Below, piece after piece: positions 1 through 6,465 of a stretch of DNA of 8,406 bases (the first letter of the stretch is position 1; each line of letters begins with the position of its first letter). The position numbers and the translations under genes are program-made. The notes beneath the pieces were generated by a model. The model was not told where the DNA came from. It worked only from the letters and a program-made list of their open reading frames with translations, and did not search any database. Source of the DNA: Eubacterium sp. (GTDB lineage: Bacteria > Bacillota > Clostridia > Oscillospirales > Acutalibacteraceae); assembly GCA_017543725.1 (NCBI GenBank), contig JAFYFO010000158.1:1-8406 (forward strand), read 5' to 3'.

Positions 1-69
1 GAGAGGGGAAAGAATCCTCTGCATTTCAACAAGTTTTTTCTTATTATTTGACGCTAAAATAAAATCCAT
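1..69 (-). CDS. rdgB: RdgB/HAM1-family non-canonical purine NTP pyrophosphatase (N-terminal 23 codons, cut by window edge)
   Basis: An open frame starts with ATG at 69-67 and runs off the left edge after 23 codons. Its peptide begins MDFILASNNKKKLVEMQRIL, which matches the start of the RdgB/HAM1 (ITPase-like) family: a hydrophobic beta strand, then the T/S-N-N-x-x-K-x-x-E substrate-binding motif (here S7-N8-N9, K12, E15). Members hydrolyse dITP, ITP and XTP to monophosphates and so keep deaminated purines out of DNA and RNA. A good Shine-Dalgarno (GGAG at 80-77) sits 7 nt before the ATG. The gene follows ftsY in the same direction across a 124-nt repeat-bearing gap. Only the N-terminus is visible, so completeness cannot be judged; the family call rests on this short but characteristic motif. 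Confidence 0.82.
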   Translation of the reverse strand, partial: MDFILASNNKKKLVEMQRILSPL

Positions 70-76
70 AAATTCG

Positions 77-80
77 CTCC
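77..80 (-). promoter_or_regulatory. Ribosome binding site of rdgB
   Basis: GGAG on the minus strand, 7 nt upstream of the ATG at 69. It decides the start of the truncated rdgB reading frame and shows that the heptamer repeats upstream stop short of the translation signal. Confidence 0.7.
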
Positions 81-86
81 AAGAAA

Positions 87-121
87 AATTACGAATTACG
101 AATGACGAATGACGAATTGAG
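87..121. repeat. Tandem heptanucleotide array A-left (5 units, AATTACG/AATGACG)
   Basis: Read on the plus strand, five consecutive 7-nt units run from 87: AATTACG twice, AATGACG twice, then AATTGAG. The array ends 7 nt before the rdgB Shine-Dalgarno in transcription order. It is an imperfect inverted counterpart of the array at 162-195: positions 87-118 pair with 193-162 at 25 of 32 positions. No coding function is evident. Confidence 0.85.
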
Positions 122-161
122 GAACCTGCGGTTGGCTATTATAATTGCGGCGCAGCCCCGA
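122..161. other. GC-richer core between the two inverted heptamer arrays
   Basis: This 40-nt segment separates the two heptamer arrays and is clearly GC-richer than they are. It holds two small hairpin-capable sequences: AACC-TGC-GGTT at 123-133 (4-bp stem) and GGC-GCA-GCC at 149-157 (3-bp stem). A longer alternative pairs GGCT at 134-137 with AGCC at 154-157. None is followed by a T-run on the transcribed strand, so I do not call a terminator. Confidence 0.5.
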
Positions 162-195
162 AATTCTTAATTCTTAATTCTTAACTCTTAATTTT
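162..195. repeat. Tandem heptanucleotide array A-right (about 5 units, AATTCTT), abutting the ftsY stop codon
   Basis: Units on the plus strand are AATTCTT three times, AACTCTT once, then a partial AATTTT. The array runs into the ftsY stop codon (TAA, 196-194), so on the transcribed strand the repeat starts with the stop codon itself. It is the imperfect inverted partner of the array at 87-121. It could be a noncoding intergenic repeat family or half of a small mobile-element-like unit; neither is proven here. Confidence 0.85.
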
Positions 196-1162
196 ATTCT
201 TCAATTCCTGTTACAAAATTCTCTAATGTTTCATCGTCCTCGTGGGTTGGTTTCATATCAAAGAGTGCCGAAGCGAAGGCGTCTGCGTCAAAGGGCTGCA
301 AATCGTCTATCTGCTCTCCGACTCCGACGAATTTAACAGGAACATCGAGTTCGTTATTTATCGCAAGAACAACTCCGCCCCTTGCGGTTCCGTCAAGTTT
401 TGTGAGAATAATTCCTGTTATGCCTGCCGCTTCCTTGAAATCCTTAGCCTGATTAACAGCGTTCTGACCCGTTGTTGCATCAAGCACAAGCAGGGTTTCT
501 CTTGAGCAATCGGGAAGTTCCCTGTCTATAACACGGCTGATTTTATTAAGTTCATCCATAAGGTTTTTCTTATTGTGAAGTCTTCCTGCGGTGTCGATAA
601 TAATAACATCGCTGCCCCTTGCCTTGCCTGCCTGAATGGTATCATAAACAACAGCGGCAGGGTCGCTTCCCTCTGAATGTTTGATAAGCGGAACATCCGC
701 TCTGTCCGCCCAGACCTGGAGTTGTTCGATTGCCGCAGCCCTGAAAGTGTCCGCAGCGCCGAGAATAACGCTTCTGCCCATATTTTTAAGGCGAAGAGCA
801 AGTTTTCCGATAGTTGTTGTTTTGCCGACTCCGTTAACTCCGATAACAAGAATAACGGAGGGTTTTGTTCTTATTTTAAGATAAGAACCGCCCCAGACAA
901 CACCTGCAACGATATCTTTCATTGTTTCTCTGACCTGAGAAACGGAAGTTATGTTATCATTTTCAATTTTTGCTTTGAGGTCTTTTATAACCCTCTCTGC
1001 AGTCGGCATTCCGACATCACCCATTATCAGAACTTCTTCAAGTTCGTCAAAAAGGTCGTCAGTTATTTTTTCATAAGACTGAATAACCTCGTCCATCTGA
1101 GCGGTTATTCCTTCATCACGGGTTTTCTTCAAACCCTTCCTGAATTTATCAAAAAGTCCCAA
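194..1162 (-). CDS. ftsY: Signal recognition particle receptor FtsY (SRP GTPase)
   Basis: FtsY docks Ffh/4.5S RNA-ribosome complexes at the cytoplasmic membrane by reciprocal GTPase activation and hands nascent membrane proteins to the Sec translocon. The 322-aa product has the N-domain helical bundle (about residues 1-90) and the G domain with P-loop GVNGVGKTT (108-116), insertion-box DTFRAAA (138-144), DTAGR (190-194) and [10 protein letters not shown] (254-263), and ends with the [13 protein letters not shown] motif. The acidic A domain of the E. coli protein is absent; a short, Lys/Arg-containing N-terminus ([13 protein letters not shown]) could act as the membrane-binding helix, as in many Gram-positives. 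The start codon is TTG, chosen because a strong AAAGGAG lies 7 nt upstream and translation yields the usual FtsY N-terminus. It lies downstream of smc, a common Firmicute arrangement, but is separated by a 74-nt repeat-containing gap. Confidence 0.98.
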   Translation of the reverse strand: MGLFDKFRKGLKKTRDEGITAQMDEVIQSYEKITDDLFDELEEVLIMGDVGMPTAERVIKDLKAKIENDNITSVSQVRETMKDIVAGVVWGGSYLKIRTKPSVILVIGVNGVGKTTTIGKLALRLKNMGRSVILGAADTFRAAAIEQLQVWADRADVPLIKHSEGSDPAAVVYDTIQAGKARGSDVIIIDTAGRLHNKKNLMDELNKISRVIDRELPDCSRETLLVLDATTGQNAVNQAKDFKEAAGITGIILTKLDGTARGGVVLAINNELDVPVKFVGVGEQIDDLQPFDADAFASALFDMKPTHEDDETLENFVTGIEE

Positions 1163-1169
1163 TTTTCTA

Positions 1170-1176
1170 CTCCTTT
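1170..1176 (-). promoter_or_regulatory. Strong ribosome binding site fixing the TTG start of ftsY
   Basis: AAAGGAG on the minus strand ends 7 nt before TTG at 1162-1160. This is the best Shine-Dalgarno match among the starts examined in the window. It compensates for the weak start codon and lies 5 nt downstream (in transcription order) of the GC-rich palindrome at 1182-1200. Confidence 0.8.
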
Positions 1177-1181
1177 ATATT

Positions 1182-1200
1182 CGGGTGCGGGCCGCGCCCG
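1182..1200. repeat. 19-nt GC-rich near-perfect palindrome upstream of ftsY
   Basis: Positions 1182-1200 form an inverted repeat with one central base and a single non-complementary pair (1186/1196). Eight outer pairs with a 3-nt loop would give a compact GC hairpin containing one mismatch. It is not followed by a T-run on the transcribed strand, so it is not a standard terminator. Its place between the heptamer array and the ftsY Shine-Dalgarno suggests either the core of a repetitive element or an mRNA structure affecting ftsY translation or 3' end stability of the smc transcript; both are inferences. Confidence 0.75.
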
Positions 1201-1205
1201 CCAAA

Positions 1206-1238
1206 CACTGACCACTGGACACTGACCACTAACCACTT
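1206..1238. repeat. Tandem heptanucleotide array B (about 4.7 units, CACTGAC-type), abutting the smc stop codon
   Basis: On the plus strand the units are CACTGAC, CACTGGA, CACTGAC, CACTAAC and a partial CACTT. Equivalently, a perfect 12-bp direct repeat (ACACTGACCACT) occurs at 1205-1216 and 1219-1230. The array merges into the smc stop codon (TAA, 1239-1237), as array A-right does at ftsY. The unit sequence is unrelated to the A arrays although the 7-nt period is the same. Confidence 0.85.
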
Positions 1239-4200
1239 ATTCTAAGCCCATTTTTTCCGCGAGTTCCGCGCTTTGCAGTTCAAGAAGTTTTGAAACTCCC
1301 TTTTCCTGCATTGTAACGCCGTAAAGAACATCCGCTTCTTCCATTGTTCCTCGTCTGTGGGTTATTGAAATAAACTGAGTTCTGTCCGTCATTTTTCTCA
1401 TATATTTGGCAAATCTTTCAACGTTAACATCATCAAGCGCCGCTTCAACCTCGTCATAGATACAAAACGGTGACGGAGTTACTTTTAAAACGCTGAACAA
1501 AAGAGCCATTGCGGCAAGCGACTTTTCACCGCCTGAGAAAAGATTGATATTCTGAACGGATTTTCCGGGTGGCTGAATCTTAATTTCAATCGGCGATTCA
1601 AGGCAGTCATCGGGATTTTCAAGAATTATCTCGCCCCTTCCTCCGCCGAAGAAGTCGGAAAACGAAAGTTTAAACGCTTCGTTGATTTTTTTGAAACTCT
1701 CCATAAACTTCTCGCTCATTGAAGATGTTAAATCCTGAATTATGTTAAGAAGTTCGGATTTTGCCTTTTCAACATCGCTTATCTGCTCTTTGAGGAATTC
1801 ATATCTTTCGGAAACTTCCTTATATTCCTCAATCGCGCCGACATTGACCGAGCCGAGCGCTCTGATTGAAGCCTTGATATCGGTCAGTCTTCTCTTTGCC
1901 GCTGTCATATCCTCAATAACAATGCCGAGATTCTGCGCCTCAACCTTTGTTAATTCATACTGCTCAAAGAGCATATCGTTGAGTTCGTCATATTCCCTTG
2001 TCATTGCGTTTTTGCGCTCTTCAATTCTGACAAGTTCAGCGGATATGCTCTCTTTATCGCCCATACCCTTTTTCTCTTCATCGCGCAGAGCGCCGCTTCT
2101 CTTTTCAAGTTCGTCGCGCTTTGAAATAAGGTCTTTTATTCCTTCATCGCTGTTTTTCGCCTTATCCCTCAACTCTTTTGCGCGGTTTTCTATATCGGCA
2201 ATTGAAAGGCTGAGAGATTCATTTCTCTTTTTAATCTCTTCAATCTCAACGCTTATGGTCTGAACTCTGTCCGACTGGGTGTTTTTCCTGAGTTCAAGTT
2301 CTTCAATCGCAAGTTTTGCCGCTTCGCAGTCTTTTGCAAGAGTAACAAGTTCAAGATTGATATCATTTGCTCTGTTTCTGAACTCTTCGCGTTTTGCGGA
2401 AAGTTCGTCCGCACCTGTTGAAATGCTTGAAAGTTCCGCTTCCGCCTCGTCAATCTTCAACTGAATTTCACCCGATTGTTTTTCGGCTGAAGCATTTGCC
2501 TCTTCATATGCCTTAATTCTTGATGAAGAATTTTCTTTTTCCGCAAGAAGCGCGTTTTTCTGCTCAACAAGGGAATTAACCCTGTCGCCGAGAAGTTTAT
2601 CGTCGCCCTCTGCACGGATATAATCTTCCTTGGCGTTTCTCAAATCCGCGTCTGCGCCCTGGAGGTCTGCGCCCGCTTTGTTTGCTTCCTCCATAGCGGT
2701 TTTGAATACTTTTGATATTTCATCAAGTTCAGCGGCAATTTTTTCTGCCTCCGAGTTCAGTTCTTCAATAGTGTTTGCACGCGATAAAACGCCCGCGCCT
2801 TTTGAACGGCTTCCGCCCGTCATTGAACCGCCGGGATTCATAACCTGACCGTCAAGCGTTACGATTTTATATTTATTTCTGTATTTCTTTGAAATGCCTA
2901 TCGCGCAGTCGATATCCTCCGCGATAATAACTCTTCCGAGAAGATTTGAAATAATATCCTTATACTGATTATCACATTCAACAATGTTTGAAGCAATATC
3001 AATAAATCCGAAATTATCATCAAGCCCGCTTTCTTCAATATTTCTCGGTTTGATTGCGTTAATCGGCAGGAAAGTTGCTCTGCCGAGGCTGTTTTGCTTG
3101 AGGAAATTAATCGCTCTTTTAGCGTCGCTCTCCGATGAAACAACAATGTTTTGCATTGCTGCGCCCAAAGCAACTTCAATTGCGTTTGAATATTCATTCG
3201 GAACGCTTATAAGTTTGGATAAAACGCCGTGAATTCCCGAAAGCGCCTTTGCCTGACTCTGCTTTATAACAGCCTTAACAGCGCCCGAATAGCCCTCCAT
3301 ATTCTTTTCAAGGTCGGTGAGCATTCTCGCCCTGCTTTGCTTTTCCGAAAGTTTTCTTTCAAGCGCTTCTATATCGGAGCGGAGTTTTTCCGCTCTTTCC
3401 GTTTTTGTTTTGAGTTTGAGTTGATAGCCGCCCATTGAGTTTTCATATTCTTCAATGCGTTCTTTAAGAAAGGCAAGATTTTCCTCGCTCTCTTTCTTTG
3501 CCGCGGCGGCGTCGTTGATATCCTTATCGCAGTTTTCAAGCGTTTCATCAATTGTTTCAATTCTTGAATTGATTTCTTCAATTGAAGAAATTGCCTGAGA
3601 ACATCTGACTTTGCAATCGGAGATTTCAAGAGTTAATTTTGTTATCAACTGATTGAGTTCAACGCTTTTATGATTGATTTGCTCATTATCGCTCTGAACT
3701 TTTTCAATCTCGCCTGCAACCTCTTTGAGTTCTTCCCTCTTTTGAGCGATTTTCATTTCGCTCTCAACAATGAAGGAATTCTTTTCATCAATCGAATCAT
3801 CAATTGAAGCGCCCCAATCGTCGCTTGAAGATATCTCGCCGCTGAGCCTTTCAATTGTTTCGTTATTGTGGTTGAGAGTTGTTAAAAGAACCTTTGCTTC
3901 ACCGTCCATTTTAAGCGCTTCTTCTTCAAAAGCGGCGCTTCCCTGACGGCTTTGCTCAATGAGCATATTAACCTCTGCGATTGCAGAAAAAATCTCCTGA
4001 GTTTCTTTTTCAATCTTTTCAAGAGTTGAAACGCAAACTTCATATGAGGCGTTTGCAGAGTCGAGTTTATGCTCCTGCTCACGCAGATTTTTGGTGAACG
4101 CATTTATTTTGTTAAGCCAGACTCCGATTTCAAGCGTTTTCTTTTCCTCGCTGAATTCAAGGAATTTCTTTGCCTTTTCGCTCTGGGTTTTAAGCGGTTT

Positions 4201-4806
4201 AACGCGGCTTTCAAGTTCTCCGAGAATATCAAGCAGACGAACAAGGTTTTCCTGAGCCTGCTCAAGTCTTCTTTCGCTGTCGCGCCTTTTGTGGCGGAAA
4301 CGGGATATTCCCGCCGCCTCTTCAAAAAGTTCACGGCGGTCTTCATTTTTTGCAGATATAATGGAATCTATTTTTCCCTGACCGACCATTGAATAGCCGT
4401 CCGCGCCGAGACCCGTATCCATAAAGAGTTCGTGGATATCGCGCCTTCTGACCGCTTCGCCGTCTATTTTATATTCGCTCTCGCCGCTTCTGTAGTATCT
4501 TCTTGAAACGGTTACGATTTCGCCCTTATCCTTGAGCGCTCCGTCAGAGTTATCAAGGGTTAAAACAACCTGGGCAAATCCAAGCGGTTTTCTTGAAGAA
4601 GTTCCGCCGAAGATAACATCTTCCATTTTGGAACCTCTGAGCGATTTGGTGCTTGTTTCGCCGAGAACCCAGCGAACAGCGTCTGAAATATTGCTCTTTC
4701 CCGAGCCGTTAGGGCCGACAACAGCCGTTATTCCCTTTCCGAAAGTTAATTCGGTTTTATCGGGAAAAGACTTGAAGCCCTGCATTTCAAGTGTTCTTAA
4801 AAGCAT
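1237..4806 (-). CDS. smc: Chromosome segregation/condensation ATPase SMC
   Basis: SMC forms the ATP-driven core of the bacterial condensin (with ScpA and ScpB), extruding DNA loops and resolving sister origins. The 1189-aa product is full length for the family and shows the whole layout: N-terminal head with QGFKSF and Walker A GPNGSGKS (31-38), the RGSKMEDVIFGG region (57-68) and Q-loop VGQGKID (141-147); a Glu/Lys-rich coiled-coil arm (about 170-500); the hinge (about 505-670, with the NPGGSMTGGS motif near 657-666); the returning coiled coil (about 675-1030); and the C-terminal head with signature FSGGEK (1090-1095), Walker B FCIYDE (1114-1119, E1119 being the catalytic glutamate) and the D-loop ALDD. 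The ATG at 4806 gives the canonical N-terminus and follows the radical SAM stop by 7 nt, with AAGG overlapping the end of that gene. No scpA or scpB lies in the window. No frameshift is seen. Confidence 0.99.
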   Translation of the reverse strand: MLLRTLEMQGFKSFPDKTELTFGKGITAVVGPNGSGKSNISDAVRWVLGETSTKSLRGSKMEDVIFGGTSSRKPLGFAQVVLTLDNSDGALKDKGEIVTVSRRYYRSGESEYKIDGEAVRRRDIHELFMDTGLGADGYSMVGQGKIDSIISAKNEDRRELFEEAAGISRFRHKRRDSERRLEQAQENLVRLLDILGELESRVKPLKTQSEKAKKFLEFSEEKKTLEIGVWLNKINAFTKNLREQEHKLDSANASYEVCVSTLEKIEKETQEIFSAIAEVNMLIEQSRQGSAAFEEEALKMDGEAKVLLTTLNHNNETIERLSGEISSSDDWGASIDDSIDEKNSFIVESEMKIAQKREELKEVAGEIEKVQSDNEQINHKSVELNQLITKLTLEISDCKVRCSQAISSIEEINSRIETIDETLENCDKDINDAAAAKKESEENLAFLKERIEEYENSMGGYQLKLKTKTERAEKLRSDIEALERKLSEKQSRARMLTDLEKNMEGYSGAVKAVIKQSQAKALSGIHGVLSKLISVPNEYSNAIEVALGAAMQNIVVSSESDAKRAINFLKQNSLGRATFLPINAIKPRNIEESGLDDNFGFIDIASNIVECDNQYKDIISNLLGRVIIAEDIDCAIGISKKYRNKYKIVTLDGQVMNPGGSMTGGSRSKGAGVLSRANTIEELNSEAEKIAAELDEISKVFKTAMEEANKAGADLQGADADLRNAKEDYIRAEGDDKLLGDRVNSLVEQKNALLAEKENSSSRIKAYEEANASAEKQSGEIQLKIDEAEAELSSISTGADELSAKREEFRNRANDINLELVTLAKDCEAAKLAIEELELRKNTQSDRVQTISVEIEEIKKRNESLSLSIADIENRAKELRDKAKNSDEGIKDLISKRDELEKRSGALRDEEKKGMGDKESISAELVRIEERKNAMTREYDELNDMLFEQYELTKVEAQNLGIVIEDMTAAKRRLTDIKASIRALGSVNVGAIEEYKEVSERYEFLKEQISDVEKAKSELLNIIQDLTSSMSEKFMESFKKINEAFKLSFSDFFGGGRGEIILENPDDCLESPIEIKIQPPGKSVQNINLFSGGEKSLAAMALLFSVLKVTPSPFCIYDEVEAALDDVNVERFAKYMRKMTDRTQFISITHRRGTMEEADVLYGVTMQEKGVSKLLELQSAELAEKMGLE

Positions 4807-4813
4807 ATGTACA

Positions 4814-5791
4814 CTACCTTTTAATTACTTTTATTTCGTCAACTTCAACCTTATCGGTTTGAGTTATTTTTATATTATAACCTTCCTCAATGAGAAAGTA
4901 GATATTTCTTTTTTGCTGACCTTTCAGTTTTGAAACGCTCTTCGGATTAACTAAAATCTCATATCCGCCCGGCGGATTTCTGAGAATTTTATTGAGCATT
5001 ATCCTTGATTGAACGATTTCACCGAAAGATTCGTGATATGCGCCTGCAACGGCGTTTTTCTTTATATCGTCCGACGCGTGAAGCCCAAGTCGTATGACCT
5101 TTATGCCCGCTTCTTCAAAAAGCGGAAGAAGTTTTGTGCATAAATTCGCCGCGTCGTCAACTGTTTGCGGTTTGAAAATTTCTTTTTCATAGAGTTCGGC
5201 AAGGTATGTTCCCTTTAAAACAACCGTTGGATAAATCCTGACAGTTTCAGGTTTGAGAGCAATAATCTTTTTTGCCGTTTCAATCGCGTTTTCATCGGTG
5301 TCTTTATATAAACCCGTCATCATCTGAAGACCGAGTTCAAAACCGTATTCCTTAATGAGTTTTGAGGCGTTTTCAACATCTTTTGCGGTGTGACCTCTCA
5401 GATTTGCCTGCAAAACTTCATCATCCATACTCTGAGCGCCGAGTTCTATTGAAGAAACGCCGTATTTTTTGAGTATATCAAGCGTTTCAGTGTCTATACA
5501 GTCGGGACGGGTTGAAATCCTTATTCCCTTAACGGAGCCGTTTTCAATATACGGAAAAGCCGCTTCAAGCAGGGATATCATATACTGCCTGTCTATCGCT
5601 GTGAACGAACCGCCGAAAAAAGCGATTTCATATTCATAGCCCCTTCGTTTGAGAGCGGTTTCAAGGGCTTTTTCAACATCCTCGGGAGTCGGCTGGTTCT
5701 GCTTGCCCGTTATTGTTTTCTGATTGCAGAAAGAGCATTGTTTCGGGCATCCGAGATGGGGAACGAAAATGCTTATGTTTCCCTTTTTCAT
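4814..5791 (-). CDS. Elp3-like radical SAM protein without acetyltransferase domain, function unknown
   Basis: The 325-aa product is a radical SAM enzyme: HLGCPKQCSFCNQ carries the CX3CX2C cluster ligands C15, C19 and C22, which would bind a [4Fe-4S] cluster and S-adenosylmethionine. The following FFGGSFTAID, IRISTRPDCID and SIELGAQSMDD stretches are typical of the Elp3-like branch (COG1243 type). Eukaryotic and archaeal Elp3 modify tRNA wobble uridine using this core plus a C-terminal GNAT acetyltransferase domain. That domain is missing here: the protein ends soon after a conserved-looking GGYEILVNPKSVSKLKGQQKRN tail region (about 275-295). The Elp3 reaction should therefore not be transferred to it. 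The ATG overlaps the rnc stop (ATGA), and GGGAG lies 7 nt upstream. Position between rnc and smc recurs in Clostridia; an RNA-related role is an inference from neighbours only. Confidence 0.9.
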   Translation of the reverse strand: MKKGNISIFVPHLGCPKQCSFCNQKTITGKQNQPTPEDVEKALETALKRRGYEYEIAFFGGSFTAIDRQYMISLLEAAFPYIENGSVKGIRISTRPDCIDTETLDILKKYGVSSIELGAQSMDDEVLQANLRGHTAKDVENASKLIKEYGFELGLQMMTGLYKDTDENAIETAKKIIALKPETVRIYPTVVLKGTYLAELYEKEIFKPQTVDDAANLCTKLLPLFEEAGIKVIRLGLHASDDIKKNAVAGAYHESFGEIVQSRIMLNKILRNPPGGYEILVNPKSVSKLKGQQKRNIYFLIEEGYNIKITQTDKVEVDEIKVIKR

Positions 5792-6465
5792 AACTGAACT
5801 CCCATAAGTTCAAGCGCCTGTTTTGCCGCTTGCTGTTCGGCGTTTTTCTTGCTTGTTCCCTCGCCTTTTCCGATAATGTTTGAATTGAGCCGAAGTTCAA
5901 CTTCAAAGCGTTTATCATGATCGGGTCCGCTTGTTCCGACAACGGCATAACTCAGTTTTTCATCGGGATTCTGCTGAATAATTTCCTGTAAAAGCGATTT
6001 ATAGTCCCTGAAATTTGAATGATGATTTTCAACTTCTCTTTCAAGAAAATGAAGAATAAACTTCTTCGCTTCATCAATTCCGCCGTCAAGATAAATCGCG
6101 GCGATAAGCGCTTCAAATGCGTCTTCAAGAACAGAGGGTCTTGATGCGCCGCCCATTGCCGTTTCGCCCTTGCCCATTTTGAGATAATTATTAAGTCCTA
6201 TCTCCTTTGCAAAACTTGAAAGGCTTTGCGTGCATACAAGCGAAGACCTTATTTTTGAAAGTCTTCCCTCGGGCATATCGGGATATTTTTCATATAAAAA
6301 CTGCGCTGATACTAAGGAGAAAACCGCGTCGCCGAGAAATTCCATTCTTTCATTATACGGAGTTTCTTGCGGCTGTTCGTTTGCATAACTCGAATGAGTC
6401 AGCGCTTCTTTGAGCAACGCAGGATTTTTAAAATTGTAGTTAATTATTTTCTGAAGATTTTTCAT
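5788..6465 (-). CDS. rnc: Ribonuclease III
   Basis: RNase III cleaves double-stranded RNA, separating the 16S and 23S rRNA precursors and processing structured mRNAs and small RNAs as a homodimer. The 225-aa product has the nuclease domain (about 1-145) with the signature NERMEFLGDAV (38-48), the Mg2+-binding and catalytic residues E42, D46, D115 and E118 (the last two in LEDAFEALIAAIYLDGG), and a C-terminal double-stranded RNA-binding domain (about 155-222) ending in the KKNAEQQAAKQAL helix. All key residues are present and the length is normal. Its ATG shares ATGA with the trmFO stop, and its own TGA overlaps the radical SAM start, so three cistrons are stitched by 4-nt overlaps. The Shine-Dalgarno before rnc is weak, in keeping with coupled translation. 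Confidence 0.98.
   Translation of the reverse strand: MKNLQKIINYNFKNPALLKEALTHSSYANEQPQETPYNERMEFLGDAVFSLVSAQFLYEKYPDMPEGRLSKIRSSLVCTQSLSSFAKEIGLNNYLKMGKGETAMGGASRPSVLEDAFEALIAAIYLDGGIDEAKKFILHFLEREVENHHSNFRDYKSLLQEIIQQNPDEKLSYAVVGTSGPDHDKRFEVELRLNSNIIGKGEGTSKKNAEQQAAKQALELMGVQL
5799..5803 (-). promoter_or_regulatory. Ribosome binding site of the radical SAM gene, inside the end of rnc
   Basis: GGGAG on the minus strand lies 7 nt before the ATG at 5791 and is embedded in the last codons of rnc. It supports the ATG that overlaps the rnc stop codon as the true start. Confidence 0.7.

Noticed and set aside
87..195. CRISPR array or direct-repeat plasmid-type iterons
   Set aside because: The units are 7 nt with no spacers between them, and no cas or replication-initiator gene is near.
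1182..1200. Rho-independent terminator after smc
   Set aside because: The stem is GC-rich but no T-run follows on the minus strand; the next bases lead straight into the ftsY Shine-Dalgarno.
677..1225. Plus-strand open frame of 182 codons opposite ftsY
   Set aside because: It lies antisense to the full G and N domains of ftsY, has no recognisable domain, and runs through the palindrome and part of the heptamer array.
1742..2263. Plus-strand open frame of 173 codons opposite smc
   Set aside because: It is Ser/Leu/Phe-rich low-complexity sequence mirroring the Glu/Lys-rich SMC coiled coil, the usual antisense shadow.
1237..4806. Rad50/SbcC-type or other SMC-like protein instead of SMC
   Set aside because: The SMC-type hinge with NPGGSMTGGS, the lack of a zinc hook CXXC at the apex, the canonical DEVEAALDD Walker B region and the rnc-ftsY context all fit true SMC.
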